From Micropterix aruncella (taxonomy: Eukaryota; Arthropoda; Insecta; Lepidoptera; Micropterigidae): a stretch of 64,000 nt of DNA. A model generated the notes under the pieces. The model saw nothing but the letters and a program-made list of their open reading frames with translations, made no database searches and was not told the DNA's origin. The stretch spans positions 42,682,601 to 42,746,600 of the forward strand of contig OX155980.1 in assembly GCA_944548615.1 (NCBI GenBank), written 5' to 3'. A program made the position numbers and the translations under genes. Positions 43,561-55,594 of the stretch are shown one piece after another (position 1 is the first letter of the stretch; the number at the start of each line of letters is the position of its first letter).

Positions 43561-45050
43561 AACATCACAAAGAAAGCATTAAAAACATTGATTTTAATCA
43601 AAGCAAACCGTTATCTAAAAGATATATTTTAAAGTGGTTCTTAAAAACACGATCGACTGAATGTCGATTATGATCGCATAGTTGTTGCCTCTCCGACTTG
43701 AATATTAGTATAGCCATGGAACAAAGAACATACGCACGCTGCCGTATAAAGGCGGCGAGAGAAAGAGAAACATCGCGTGACCTTGCGTCGTGCGTTGTCA
43801 TGCAGAAGCAGTGGCGAATAGCGATTGACCAGACTCATTTGTTTACTCAAGAGCTTTTCCATTATTGTTAGCAAATCTCGATAGTACACACACTTGTTAT
43901 AACTGTTGTGCCAGACTATAAAACGCTGTAATGGGTAACGCCAGCACAGGACCTAATATCCGAAATTGCCGCGAATTTTCAAATTTTACACACGAAAATA
44001 TGCTAGTGATAACATACCAAATAATAGATAACGTGGATTTTAATGATAATTCATTAGAATTAGTAATTTCGACTCTAACTGAAGTTATCCAAGCACAAAA
44101 TGGCCAGTGTGACAAAATGGCAATTACGTAGATAAGAACCTGACATTATCCAATGTATGCAAAGTCCAGGCTAGAACATCGTGTCCGCAATAACCCATGG
44201 GAAGTATATGACCACATAAGCTCCACGAGAACCAAACATGTATTTTAACGGCTACAGGACGCGAGGCAACAGTGGCAATTACAAGTGTACGGATACGCTG
44301 GTAGGTACGGATACGGACACGTAGGTACGCGTTTTCGGCGCCGCAACCGCCTGCCATAAAAGAGAATATTTTGTCAACACTCCGGGGAATATTCTGACTG
44401 AATTAATACAAGGGCCTTAATGACCCAGCGTCAACTAACCATGTTTTATCGCGTTCACCGCCGGGCCGCGCAGCGCTGCGCCACGCCGCAATACTAGCAG
44501 GCAAGCCCTCACTCGCCTCACTCCTAGTGTTGCCAGGTATCTACGAACGAAAGTCGACGATTTGCCAACCGTCCTTTTGTACCTTATAGCGCTGACAAAA
44601 AATGGCATAGTTACTTTTGCTTTGCAAGGGAAACGAATGTAGGTAAGATAGGTATTTATAATACGCGAAGAGAAATAAAAATCTTGTATCTTTTATGAGT
44701 AATGTATAACTTTAAAACATATGTAACATTAATTTACATGTATTAGGCATACTTATTTTTTTTTTTAAATTTCCGCAATCATCCCCTGGAACCTCTTAAT
44801 TTTTTAACAGTTTGTCGATATATTTGGAGGATAGTTTAGATAACGGGTAAGATTTGATCAGGCAGTAAAACACTAGCCGACGCAAATCCGTTAATCGCTA
44901 TATATTTCGCAAGACCCGTCTTAGCTCGTTGTGGAAAAGCATGTGCATCAGTGCTGTGTAGTTTTAATAGTTATCTATTAATCATCACAGTGAATCGCAT
45001 AGAGCATAGAAGATACATTTCAGATTGATGAAATTCTTGTACTCAGCACT
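43561..45050. other. Non-coding DNA, nothing recognised
   Basis: Several overlapping frames of 60-77 codons (43598-44357) show no motif. A GC-rich patch lies at 44455-44520. No repeat relation was seen except TGTTGCCAGGT near 44529, echoed in reverse as ACCTGGCAACACT near 47,730. Confidence 0.4.
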
Positions 45051-45077
45051 TACATACAATTCATTGTATGGGCTTAA

Positions 45078-45865
45078 TGGCTCCATGCAGCTTGAACCGC
45101 AAGGCCATCCCGATTTATGGCCGGCAACTATGACTCCCATACGGGGGATATTTTTTTATGTTTTTTCACCCATTAATACACTAAAAATATCACTAAAACC
45201 ATATCTAATTTTCCTTTACTACTACAATTAAAATAAATAATAAGCTTACTGTCAATAGATTTTTAAAATACCTAAAAGAATTAATAACATATCATTCTAC
45301 CGACAATTTTTGCAACTATTCTTAGTTTATTCATGATTCCATGTATCCATGAGTAGATAAATATCAATCAATTACGAGCAGTCATTATATGACACATCTG
45401 TAATACGATCGCTTTTCCATCATTCCGACTGATCTTTTTATGCACATACAGGTTGCTCCTTATTCAAATGTTTTGTTTTTAGATTTCATGTTTTTTTCAC
45501 CTAATGGTTGTGTTATTATGTTAAACTTGTTACTTTTTACTTCAGGAATCTCATATACTGTCTTACATATGTAAGACAGTATATGAGAGTAGGTACATCT
45601 GTTTTAATTTTTTGTATTTTTTTATTGGATTCAAGTGTTCGGTCGCTTTGCACGGTCTTTTGGATATATTTCCGAAGGAATTGTTCGGCCAATTCTACTT
45701 TTTATGAATGGGTATAGAAAAGGTGAAGTGAATAAAAGGATTACATTGGGTGAGAGGTGTTGTATCTGGCGATTATCGGGGGAAGTCTGGAAACGTAGTT
45801 TTCCTAGAAAGTGGGGGATGTTAAAAGACTTAACTGACAGTACATATGTATGTACTATCGGTGAA
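45078..45865 (+). repeat. Decayed family R fragments
   Basis: 45078-45170 begins ATGCAGCTTGAACCGCAAGG like the family R opening. 45755-45835 carries TGGCGATTATCGGGGGAAGT and CTGGAAACGTAGTTTTCC, like the GGAAGTCTGGAGACG block. The intervening AT-rich 45.2-45.7 kb would then be a later insertion; that is inference. A 40-bp perfect palindrome lies at 45549-45588. Confidence 0.4.
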
Positions 45866-46340
45866 TATTATCGTTAATTAAACAAGCGAGCGAGCGATAA
45901 ACAAGCGAGCCCGGTAAACTGCTTCCGCACGTCAACACACACATACACAGACAACCGCACTTCTCAGTAAACAGTCGCAAAGTTGCAAAGTTGCGACTGA
46001 AGACTTTTCGTCACCCACTATACTTGCCAGCCCAACGGATTAACTTTTTTTTTTCGGTATTTGCATAATATTTCGAGGGGAAAAAATCAACTCAGAAGAG
46101 ACAGTGAAACACGCCTTCAAAGCAATGATTCCTGCCCAAGAGCAGCAGAGGCACCAACCAACTTTTATTAAAATGGCAAAACTGCATATAACATATAAGA
46201 AAACGAATTTGCTATTATCATAATTTGGTGGTTACACGGTATAGAAGTAACCTGTGATGGAATTTGGAAGAAGAAAATTGTTAGTAGCTCTTAAATAATA
46301 ATGAAAAGAGAAAATTCCTGATGTCACATTCGTAAACGCG
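45866..46340. other. Non-coding DNA, nothing recognised
   Basis: Short direct repeat ACAAGCGAGC near 45880-45910, otherwise unremarkable. Confidence 0.4.
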
Positions 46341-46344
46341 TTGA

Positions 46345-46440
46345 AACACTGTTTGCCGTCAGATTGCCTTGGTTAAGCAGCGTCGCGCGTGGTCAGTACT
46401 TGGATGGGTGACCGCCTGAGTACTGGCACGTGATGTTATA
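46345..46440 (+). pseudogene. 5S rRNA-derived sequence (3' two-thirds)
   Basis: GTTAAGCAGCGTCGCGCGTGG and GTCAGTACTTGGATGGGTGA followed by CCGCCTGAGTACTGGCACG match the internal-promoter half of animal 5S rRNA (A box and C box). The preceding CCGTCAGATTGCCTTG is a diverged form of the CCGATCACCGAA region. The 5' third is missing and stems are disrupted, so it is not a working 5S gene. It is either a stray pseudogene or the head of a 5S-derived SINE; the A-rich stretch ending near 46,505 would fit a SINE tail. Confidence 0.75.
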
Positions 46441-48320
46441 TAAAGCCGATCGTTAGATATTAGGATGTTATGTTGCCGTATATGGGAATAAAGGATAAAA
46501 AACATAACAATGAATTATTTTAGCACTTGCATTTCTCTATCGAAAATGAAGTTTTTAAAATCGAACAACTTCCGTGATTTTTTTTTTCAAAAAACTTTAC
46601 AAAGAGTTGTGGATTATTAATATTTTACACAATTAAGTCAAGTTACAACATTAATAGCCTTCATTTGGTGAAGAAACTATCATTGTTGGTTCCGCCACAA
46701 AGGGTTCGCTCTCCTCCTACGTTCGAAATCCCTCGTGTGAGCACTAGTCACGCCCAAAACTCTGTTATGCACTGCTTGATGACCTCATATTATAATATTC
46801 GATTCGAAGATATCGACATTTTTCACTTGAACCAACCTAAATTCAGCGAGGCTTTCCTTAGCTCACTAGGCGTCTAGGAAGTGAGTATATAATATAGACA
46901 TACAAATTGTTTCAAAACACACAGAGCGAAAATGAGAATCGATAGTAATTTAATTTAATTTATTGCAATGCAATTTTTGATTTACCTTATAAGAAAATAA
47001 TGTAGGAAACAATTAATCAGCCAGCGAAACACTGTATATGTAAGATTAAACACTGTATAGTCATAATTAATAAAGCGCTGTATGTTTCCTGAAAATTAAA
47101 TAAAATAAAATAAATAAAAACATAACTTACAACGTTGCATGAGTAAAACATTATATTTAAATAAAAGTTTTTTTTAATATATTTACAAAATCGTGGGAAT
47201 AGTATGCTATCTGAACAAATCAACGATTATTGGATTATTTTTGTTTATAAGGGCCAGAACCTTTACACGCGCCTAAGAAATATATGAGAGCGATATCCCA
47301 ATATTATACAGCGCGTTCTTTAGCACTATCGCCAGGCATTTGATTGTGTTAACCCTAAAACATTGGTCGAATGTTAAATTATGTGCCCTGACATGTATAG
47401 CAATTGGAACTGGCTAACATTATTTAAACTATGATTACTAATCAAGTTATACAAAGAATTATATACAGCTACCTTGACCTTTATTATATCTATACATCCA
47501 GCTCAACATATGGTATGCAAGTGTCAAGCTCTACCCAACTTTAGACCATAACATAAGACCGTTACAGCAGTCGGTGGCTACACCATCAACCGAAAGAGAT
47601 AAAGAGAAGGGATGAAAGACAACCCCCCCAAGAGAGCATTCAGAAATCTACAATAAAATTAACAGAAATACGCCGCCAATTTATATGGTAATCGCACTTT
47701 GCTTTGTAACCAGAAACTTTAAATACGTTACACCTGGCAACACTGCTCACTCCTACTAACCACCAACTCACAGACATCGCTCTCAAATGATTGAAGAGTG
47801 ACACTCGCTCTACAAGCTCTCCACAAATAATGAGAATAATACTTGACTCACCTCACGCTTACTAGAATGATAACATACGAGAAGTAGGTGATGAAAAAAA
47901 ACAAAACATGATTAGAAAGAAGATCACGCAGCGTGTTCTTAAAAGACTCTTTTTGACTTTAGCAAATATATTACATGAAGGTACCAACAAATTTCAACAT
48001 ATTTCAGGTTTTATTAAGGAAATTAAATGGTACTTACGAAATAAATGTTGTACGATTTATGACCTTGTTAATAGATCTTCCGATCATACCGCTTACAACT
48101 ATCAAAATTTAAATAGTAGGCATCAACGCTGTCATAGGCTCGCTGGCTCACTCGCCTTATGGTGGAAGAAATCAGCGCGGCCAATGTGACTGTCACCTAA
48201 CCTATAATTAATATTTAGGAAATCTCAAATTTTATATTTGCTGATTGTGTGTCAAGGACTGCACCGCCTTAACGATTCACAATGCGATTCACAGTGCAAG
48301 AACTTTAGCACTGCGCATAC
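46441..48320. other. AT-rich DNA, mostly unrecognised
   Basis: 46665-46877, 47017-47223 and 47908-48189 hold frames without motifs. A T/A repeat (TTTAATTTAATTTAT) at 46950 resembles a LINE tail. A weak reverse-transcriptase echo at 47,336 is listed separately. Confidence 0.4.
47330..47575 (+). pseudogene. Possible LINE RT remnant (AFDCVN motif)
   Basis: One plus frame gives AFDCVNPKTLVEC, a stop, then a plausible YKELYTAT segment. The spacing resembles the KAFDSVN...L region of RTE-type RTs. Only a handful of residues support this. Confidence 0.25.
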
Positions 48321-48325
48321 CGCTC

Positions 48326-48470
48326 GTACGTTTCAAACAGGGCGCAATGCACCAGCGCGCATGCATCTATAGTTCTCTAAAATGGCTACCCTTACGAAAG
48401 CATCAGAAAATTAAACAAAAAAAGGAAAAAGATTCAAATTTAAATAAATAACATAACCATAAAGTCGGGT
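48326..48470. repeat. Left arm of a ~146-bp terminal inverted repeat
   Basis: From GTACGTTTCAAACAGGGCGC through TGCATCTATAGTTCTCTAAA, TACCCTTACGAAAGC, CAGAAAATTAAACAAAAAAA to AAAGTCGGGT. The same sequence in reverse complement is at 53225-53371. Both outer ends are GTACGTTTC. Confidence 0.8.
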
Positions 48471-48911
48471 AAATCGTTTCAGACCGTACCGAGTGGTTTC
48501 CCCTTAATATTTTTTGCTAGGACTTATATTTTCTGAGATTCAGGGTCGAAAGAGCGGGTGGACGGACAGATTAGTCACTTAAGACTTTTTTATAAGAAGT
48601 CTAAAAACCGATTCCAATAGGACAGTAAATTAGCTCGGTCATCATCATCATCATCATTTATTCATTCCATAAAAGCATTTCACAATACTGAGGAACATGT
48701 TAAATTTTACAATCATAATTTGCCGGATGATAAATCCGCTTTGATTAATTAAAAGGAAAAAAAAATATTTACAAAATAGTCAATAATCAAACAATAAATA
48801 ATAATCAATACAATGAAAAAGAAAAATTCTGAAACATGCGTAATTAAAAACAATGTCAATAAAATCTAAAAACTTAGTGCGAAAGTATAGTCGTAATATG
48901 GTTATTTATAA

Positions 48912-49614
48912 TCAAGCAATTGCGGACGCAATATTATAAAAGTCGTCCAGTTTGTAAAGGGCATGTTTGACTAACTGATTTTTGAAGCAGATTGTATATG
49001 CTGCCATCTCAAGTCTTCTCGTCGATGACGGCAAAGCATTAAACAATTTAAAACTAATATATAAAAATGTTTTTTGATATTTAGTCAAGCGTACTTTAGG
49101 CAATAACACATTGTTTTCATGTCGCGTATTATGGCTATGTCGAGTGGAGTGAAGCTCGCAATTTAAAAGATTCTCTTTGGCGTATAAAAGGCACTGATAT
49201 ATGTAAATGGACGACATGGTAAGGATACCAGCTTTAATAAAAAAAGGGGCGCAACGTGCTTCTCTGCTTACACCAAAAATTGTCCTAACGGCTTGCTTTT
49301 GTAGCACAAAAACGCGATGGATATCGGTTGCATTACCCCATAGTAGTATCGCATAAGACATCTTTGAATGGAAGCAGGAGTGATATACACTGATCGCTGC
49401 ATGCTCGCCAGCCAGAAATTTCACCTTTCTTATAGCATAGACTGCCGACTGCCGATGACAAAGTTGCACACAAATTATTGATATGTTGATTCCAGTTTAA
49501 ATTTTCATCTAAAGTGATCCCTAAGAATTTAGTATTTCTGACAATATTTATATTTTCTGATTCCATTTTAATCGTAATATTTTCGTTACTCTTTTTAGTA
49601 GTTGAAAATTTCAT
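48912..49614 (-). pseudogene. LINE-B RT thumb and C-terminus (two frames)
   Basis: 49333-49614 carries RNTKFLGITLDENLNWNQHI. 48912-49469 carries KMSYAILLWGNATD, VLQKQAVRTIFGVSREARCA and SIYIYQCLLYA, then NTRHENNVLLPK and a normal C-terminus. The overlapping frames show a frameshift at about 49,440. Confidence 0.85.
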
Positions 49615-49696
49615 CGCTACCGTTTTTGATGGGTTTATGAAAAGTTGTTTTTTTTCAAACCAAGCTTCTTGTGGCTAACAAAAAGCTGCTCGTTTA

Positions 49697-50866
49697 TCAG
49701 CTTTTCCAAACCTGGGTGTTTTTATTTTCAAAAAAGAAACTGGTGTCATCGGCGTATAGAAGCGTCTTTACTGGCGGCGTAATTGTCCTATCGATATCAT
49801 TAATAAAAATAATAAATAGTAGTGGTCCAAGTATAGAGCCCTGAGGTACCCCGCGTGCAATTAATTTTGGCAATGACTTAGCATTGTTTATTTCCACAAT
49901 TTGGTATCTCTTATTTAGGTATGATGTAATCAGGCTATGAGCTCTACCGCCGATACCATACCTCTCTAGTTTATCTAGAAGAATCTGGTGATTCACACAT
50001 TCGAAGGCCTTCGATAGATTGCAAAAAACGGCTATGGGGTTTTGAGATGTGTCAAGTGATTCTAAAATTTGCTTTACTAACTCGCTAATTGCTATAGTGG
50101 TCGACTTATGCTTCCTGAAGCCGAATTGATTTCTTATAATAACATTAAAAGTATCTAAAAAAGTATTTATTCTATTAAATATAATTTTCTCAAAGACCTT
50201 TGAGAAACACGGCAACAAAGATATAGGGCGAAAGTTATTTATATCTATTTTACTGCCATTTTTAAATATCGGTAAAACCTTTGCTGTTTTCATAGCAGTG
50301 GGAAAAATGCCTTGCTTTAGGCATTTATTTAAAATCGGTAATAGGATGGGCGTAATTATTGGCGATATATCCTTGATTAGTTTCATGGAGTGGCCCCATA
50401 TGTCAGTAGCCGACTTGGATTTTAATGTTTTAAAACACGCACTAAGTTCAACCTCTGTGATCGGATAGAGGTGTAATGAGGCAGGCAAACAATCCGGTAG
50501 ACTCACACTTTGATTACTTTTCACCGTGTCTATAACGATATTACATGTATTAATGAAGTGGTAATTGAAGATGTTTGAAAGTTCCTGTGGATTTGTGTAT
50601 TTTATCTGATTGTGTAGTAATTCGATAGATTCGATGTTTCTTGTAGTTTTGTTCCTACATTCTCTATTTATAATGTCCCATATCGTCCGACTTTGGTTTT
50701 TAGAATTAGGAATTTCCTTTTTAATTGATAGTTTCTTTGCGGATATAACAGTCATCCTGTAAACTTGTTTATATTTATTGTAGTAGCATCTTAGAGAGCC
50801 GCTTTCGTAGCGATTTAGTACATCTTGTAGAAGCTGTAGTTTAGTTTTGTGATATTTGAAGTCCAC
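49697..50866 (-). pseudogene. LINE-B reverse transcriptase core
   Basis: 389 codons. RT motifs: VLPIFKNGSK, NNFRPISLLPCFSKVFEKII, FGFRKHKST, VFCNLSKAFECVNH (the first catalytic D of the usual F-x-D-L is changed to N), ARGVPQGSILGPLLFIIF and TLLYADDTSFFF (catalytic ADD intact) just before a frameshift and stop. The D-to-N change at FCNLSKAF removes a metal ligand, so this copy would be catalytically dead even without frameshifts. Confidence 0.9.
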
Positions 50867-50895
50867 GTGTGATCCAAGATGGTTTCTTGCATTGT

Positions 50896-51716
50896 TCAGA
50901 TGTACATAGGCGTTTTGGAAAACTTAAAAATAAGATTGAAATTTCTAATGAAATTTGTAAAAACATTATCAGACCATGGGTTTAAATCTAGTTTCACGTT
51001 TGCTACTTGCTTATAAGATATAGCCTTATTTATATCAGTTATCTGCCGTTTCCAAACATGACCTTTATATGTCATTTTTTTAATACATAAAGTCTCTAAT
51101 ATCTGTGCATTGTGATCAGAAAAAGTAATAACGACATTATGAATATAAGAATGGTCTGTTGAAACATTAGTGAAGATATTGTCAATGCAAGTCGCACTGC
51201 CCGTTGTTTTGTTGATTCTGGTGGGAAAATCCACCATCGTCTGCAGTCCATAAGACATAAAGAGATCTTTTAGTGAGTTTGCTTGCGATGATAGCTTCAA
51301 TAAATCCACGTTGAAGTCCCCGGTAATAACAAATGCTTCATCCTTACGCTTGCTAATGATACGAATTCCACAATATCTGGTCTACTTTTTGCTTCAACTG
51401 TTTCCTTTGTCAGTATACAGCAACCACCGCGTATGTGTGTTTGTCGACAGAAGTAGCTCGTTAGTCTAAAATCTTTTATATGTAATGTATCGATATTGTA
51501 ATCATGCAACCAGTGTTCTGTTAAACAGATTATGTCTATTCCGTACTTTTCTGAAATGATTTCCAATTGAAGACTCTTTTTATCAATGCCCTCCACATTA
51601 AGGTGAAATATACTAAGGGTACTTTTATTTGGCGTTCTTTTACTTCTATTGGATGTGCTACTATGGATGTTATCTGTGCTGATTGTATTCGATGTTCTAT
51701 GTATAAGCTTACTCAC
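50896..51716 (-). pseudogene. LINE-B endonuclease domain (two frames)
   Basis: 51297-51716 has LSIFHLNVEGIDKK, DIICLTEHWL (catalytic E) and a GGCCILTKE segment. 50896-51309 overlaps it in another frame with FVITGDFNVDLLKLSS-like sequence across the join, then ATCIDNIFTN and ITFSDHNAQIL (S-D-H). A frameshift near 51,300 separates the two parts. Confidence 0.85.
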
Positions 51717-51852
51717 GTTATTATTTTCATGTAGATCGGGAGGGTCAGTTTTCTCGAAAAAACTGAATGTGTATCACGGTAGGCGCTTTGTCAATTATTG
51801 CATCTTTCATTAGTCTGCACAGTTTCCATTTGCCACTGGAGTTTATACAGGA

Positions 51853-52170
51853 TCATTTCTGAATAAAATCATTCTCGATGAGATGGTCAGTTAGCCAGAT
51901 AAATATCGCATGAGGATACGTCATCGTGATATTGTGTAGCATTTTATTTAATGATGGTATAGAGTAATTTGCCTTTGAATTATCGAGTCTGTAGGGAATT
52001 GAAGTTATAATTATGTTTGTATGTGATGATGATTTCAATAGCGCAATCAAATTCGTTTGTACTTTCTCTGTAGTCCCTGAGGTCAATTCAGGGGTACGAA
52101 AAAAGTTATAATGAATACCACCCGTCAATACGCAAAAGTCTTTTTTATCGAGAGCGGCTATAGAGCCCAA
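51853..52170 (-). pseudogene. LINE-B ORF1 esterase-like remnant
   Basis: Contains FCVLTGGIHYNFF and NIIITSIPYRLDNSKANYSI, the pattern of the C-terminal half of ORF1 esterase-like domains. The block I GDS-type motif would lie in the interval 52171-52330, where frames are broken. Confidence 0.65.
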
Positions 52171-52329
52171 TTTGATATCCTTTAGTAGAGGATGAGGTGC
52201 TCCTGGTTCTACTATACCAAAGGGTCGGTGAGATATTGATAATATGGAATCTAATTTAGATGCACACGATTTTCCATTTTTGTCCGAAAGTAGTATGAGT
52301 TATTTACTTCCATTGCTATTATTGTTTTT

Positions 52330-52884
52330 TTAATTTGTTTCTTTTTTACGCTCTCTTATTTGTGTTTCTGATTTACTTATTGGTGGGACTTTGAATTCAG
52401 TCTTATCTGCTTTATTCTGCTTTTTCTTTTTCGTTGCCTCTGACCTTTTCTTTGACTTGCATTTTTCTTTGTTGTCTTGATTGGATTGAAAAACGTCAAT
52501 TAAGATTTCGGCATTTGCAACTTCGTCTTGAGGACATAGAATTTTGTCCAACGATCTATAATAATCCTTACTGCTTCTGTCCACAGTAAAAGAGTTAGGA
52601 TTTAGCTTACATAATTTAGATTTTTCTTTTCCTGATATTGCACAAGTTAAGATTTGGCGCTTAGAATCGCTTCCGCTAGCTGCTTGAATTACATCTTCAG
52701 TGTCGGTGTTACATCCGGAAGGTTCTTTTGAGGTGTTGTCGGAAAATGTCATATCATCGTAATGACAGTAAGACTCTCCCTTTTTCTCTAGTTCTGAGTT
52801 ATTTTTTTCCAATTTGCATATATAGTCATGAAGGTTTTTATATTCGTTTCTTTCTTCTTCATATTCTAATAGCTTCGCAGCCAA
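52330..52884 (-). pseudogene. LINE-B ORF1 N-terminal coiled-coil remnant
   Basis: 184 codons, Glu/Lys-rich, starting within a coiled coil (LLEYEEERNEYKNLHDYICK, LEKNNSELEKK). A Ser/Asp-rich linker and a basic Lys-rich stretch (KKRSEATKKKKQNK) follow. The Met is internal to the ORF because the element is truncated here. Role by analogy: RNA-binding ORF1 protein. Confidence 0.65.
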
Positions 52885-52919
52885 CGAGCTGATGCCAACC
52901 CAGACGTCTATTTATTTAT

Positions 52920-53222
52920 TCAAAGGAGGTCGCCCGATCTTACATTAAGAGGTTATGGGTTCGATTCATTACTGGGTAACCATTTTTCGTTGGTATAAAA
53001 TAAACCGAATTTCATTCGACTTCTGTCGATCGAATGCAATAATAGGACATATACTTACATTTGTTATATTTTGTTTTATATTTGAATTTCTGAAATTTCT
53101 TATATCTCTACGTACTAAAAGTATATTATTTGTATATTAGTTACCTATCATATTCTTATTAAAATAACTGTTATCTCATGTATACATTTTATCATACATA
53201 TAACATTTTATATTATTATATT
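52920..53222 (+). mobile_element. tRNA-derived SINE, second copy, decayed head
   Basis: CCGATCTTACATTAAGAGGT and GGGTTCGATTC (B box) followed by ACTGGGTAACCATTTTTCGT are homologous, in order, with the SINE at 20.86-21.15 kb. The A-box part of the head is largely lost. Its 3' part (53132-53220) is repeated in reverse complement at 53821-53908. Confidence 0.7.
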
Positions 53223-53224
53223 AT

Positions 53225-53371
53225 ACCCGACTTTTATGGTTTTGTTATTTATTTAAATTTTAATATATTTCTTTTTTTTTGTTTAATTTTCTGTTGCTTT
53301 AGTAAGGGTCGCCATTTTAGAGAACTATAGATGCATGCACGCTGGTGCATTGCGCCCTGTTTGAAACGTAC
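53225..53371. repeat. Right arm of the ~146-bp terminal inverted repeat
   Basis: Reverse complement of 48326-48470 with few differences. The two arms bracket a decayed LINE and a SINE (about 5.05 kb), giving the outline of a transposon with later insertions, or of two inverted copies of one repeat. Confidence 0.8.
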
Positions 53372-55180
53372 CTAGGACCATAAGAAATAATCTCAAAATA
53401 TTTTTCCAAAAGTTAAACAAATCAAAATTGCGGGCACGTATTTATTGTTAAATTAACGAGAAAGAAGTTGTGTTTGTAATTAAATTGCTAAAAAATATAA
53501 ATTAAACTTCAATTAAATAAAAATGTAGGTTTCTACTTTAGCTTATATAAACATATATACGAGGGGAGTAAAGGAAGGTGTGGGAGTAAACAGGCGGTGT
53601 ATTAAAAAAACAAATTAAATGAATGAATATGATAATCGGCTATTTTAAAGGGGTCTCGAATGTATATAAGAATATTAACTTACATATAAATACATTAATT
53701 AATATATGTATTATGCAATATAATAAGAATTATTTAAAAAAATGTATATACCAAAGTATTATAACTTATAAAAAATATATAATATATAGTAATATATTAT
53801 ATACATAAGTATCCAATCTATAATAATATATAATGTTAGATGTATGATAAAATGTATACCTGAGATAACAGTTATTTTAATAAGAATATGATAGGTAACT
53901 AATATACATATAATCATTTTACTCAAAATGGTTCACTAGTCTGCAGTATCTTAAAAACAAGTGATTTTAATGCACCAAATGAAAGTTGCAAATACGTCAA
54001 CGTCGAAAAATTTGGTATTGTAAAGGTGACACGCCCTATGTATAAAGCTATTGCATGCAGAGTTAGTTTTTACTACGGAAAGGTGGGAAATTCTATAGGA
54101 TCTCATTTGACTTGAGAAAATACCTAATTGGACCTTCTCTACAAGCGATAGAATCAAATGAGTTATTTAATATGTTATGCAGGAAAGAGAGTTCTTTCAG
54201 GGATCTACGGTCTTGCAGTGCCAACATGTTGTCATATGGGATTGCGAGGAAGGTATTACATATGATATATATTTTTAACGTTTTACAAATACTCTTTGTA
54301 CTGCCTCTATTCTAGAGAAGATATACGTACCATAATGTGGATTCCGAAAGACCGAAGCAAATTCTAAATGACTTCCTACATATGATCCTGCGCTGCCCTC
54401 CCCCTCCCCTTACCGCCCACCGACTGCCCGCGCTACTCCTTATCCACCTCTGCCCCCCCCCCCTCCCACGGTATCAGATGTTAAAACAAACGTGTATCTT
54501 GAAAACCCAACGTGTTACAGGGAAAACTATTGCGATTTTATGTTAGGAAACCCGTAATGATTACGCTGGTAAATTTACAGCATCGTTTGCAGAAACACGA
54601 CGTATAGATTCTCAAATTTTATATTAGATGTATATATTGTTTGACTTTTATATGTTTTCACGTGCTAATTATTATTACTAATTCTTATAACGGCGGATGG
54701 AATTAATGCTAAAACTATATCGTAGATGGCAGTAAGTAGTGAAGGAGTTGTACAGACTCTGTTGCCTCTCATCACTGCGACCAATCTTGATCTTTTGTGA
54801 TTTACCCTGCTTCCTAATTTACCCAGTCCAACCCGAGACTTCTTAAAAATCTTTTTCTGGTGTGATGTTGCTGACCTCCTCAGGTGTCGATGTTATATTC
54901 CTAGATGAAATAAGATAGATGATAGAGAACGATAACGACCATTTGGACTTTGCGAATTCTACAGGAGAGAAAACTTAGTAATATCCTAAGCAGATCAAAA
55001 ACACAATTCGTCCAACCTGTGAAACCCCACACGAGCCAATTTAGAGGCCTTTATACACAGGTTCGAAGCAGTTCAGAAATACAACAAATATAGATGTATT
55101 CAAGAAAGCTATAAAATGTTACCTGCTGAATTAAATTATATACATTGAATAAGACTATATAAAATTTTCCTATTTTTTTC
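53372..55180. other. AT-rich DNA with inverted SINE tail
   Basis: 53821-53908 is an inverted copy of the SINE 3' end. 53600-53830 is very AT-rich. C-rich tracts lie at 54390-54475. Near 55090-55140 the plus strand reads FKKAIKCYLL, like the extreme C-terminus of LINE ORF2s, but too short to call. Other frames have no motif. Confidence 0.45.
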
Positions 55181-55182
55181 TA

Positions 55183-55510
55183 GTTTGACGGCCCGCCAAC
55201 CAATGAGGAGAGAAAGTATTGTGAACAAGCAATTTTTTTCGAGAAGAATAAGAAAATATCTATTTTGAACCCCCTGCGACGAGTGAAATCATTTCCAGGT
55301 GGATGTCTGTCTGTGTCTATGTGTCTATGTATGTCTGTATGTATGTGAGTCTGTATGCATTCCTCCAGGATATCGCCCATACGCTTAATCCTATTGAGCT
55401 GAAATTCGGCATGCAGGCATCATTTGGTTATGGCAGGGGTTGAAAAGGTAATGGTTGAGATCGGTCCATCAGGGTGCGTACTAGTCATATTTCAATCTCG
55501 AAATATTAGT
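55183..55510 (+). repeat. Repeat T, copy 1
   Basis: Landmarks shared with 56.88-57.52 kb: GACGGCCCGCCAACCAATGA, GAAAGTATTGTGAA, a GTCTGT-rich stretch, ATACGCTTAATCC-ATTGAGC, TGCAGGCATCATTTGGT and TCAATCTCGAA. The TGTC-rich part contributes a Thr/His-rich minus-strand frame of no significance. Confidence 0.7.
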
Positions 55511-55594
55511 TTTATAAACTTGAAACTTGGTACACAAATGCCTTGTTGGACCGATCTCATTGAATTTTCGCCGGTCAGTATATTTGCGTAAACA

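Larger units (their letters stand above)
48640..52886 (-). mobile_element. LINE-B, decayed CR1/L2-like LINE with ORF1 and ORF2
   Basis: Leftward element of 4.2 kb. The 3' tail is (ATG)n on the minus strand (plus-strand CAT repeats at about 48641-48656). It retains parts of ORF1 (coiled coil, esterase-like), a split endonuclease, RT and C-terminus, in at least six frames. Its 5' end is cut at about 52,886 inside ORF1. It belongs to the same group as LINE-A but its tail unit and sequence are distinct. Confidence 0.85.
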
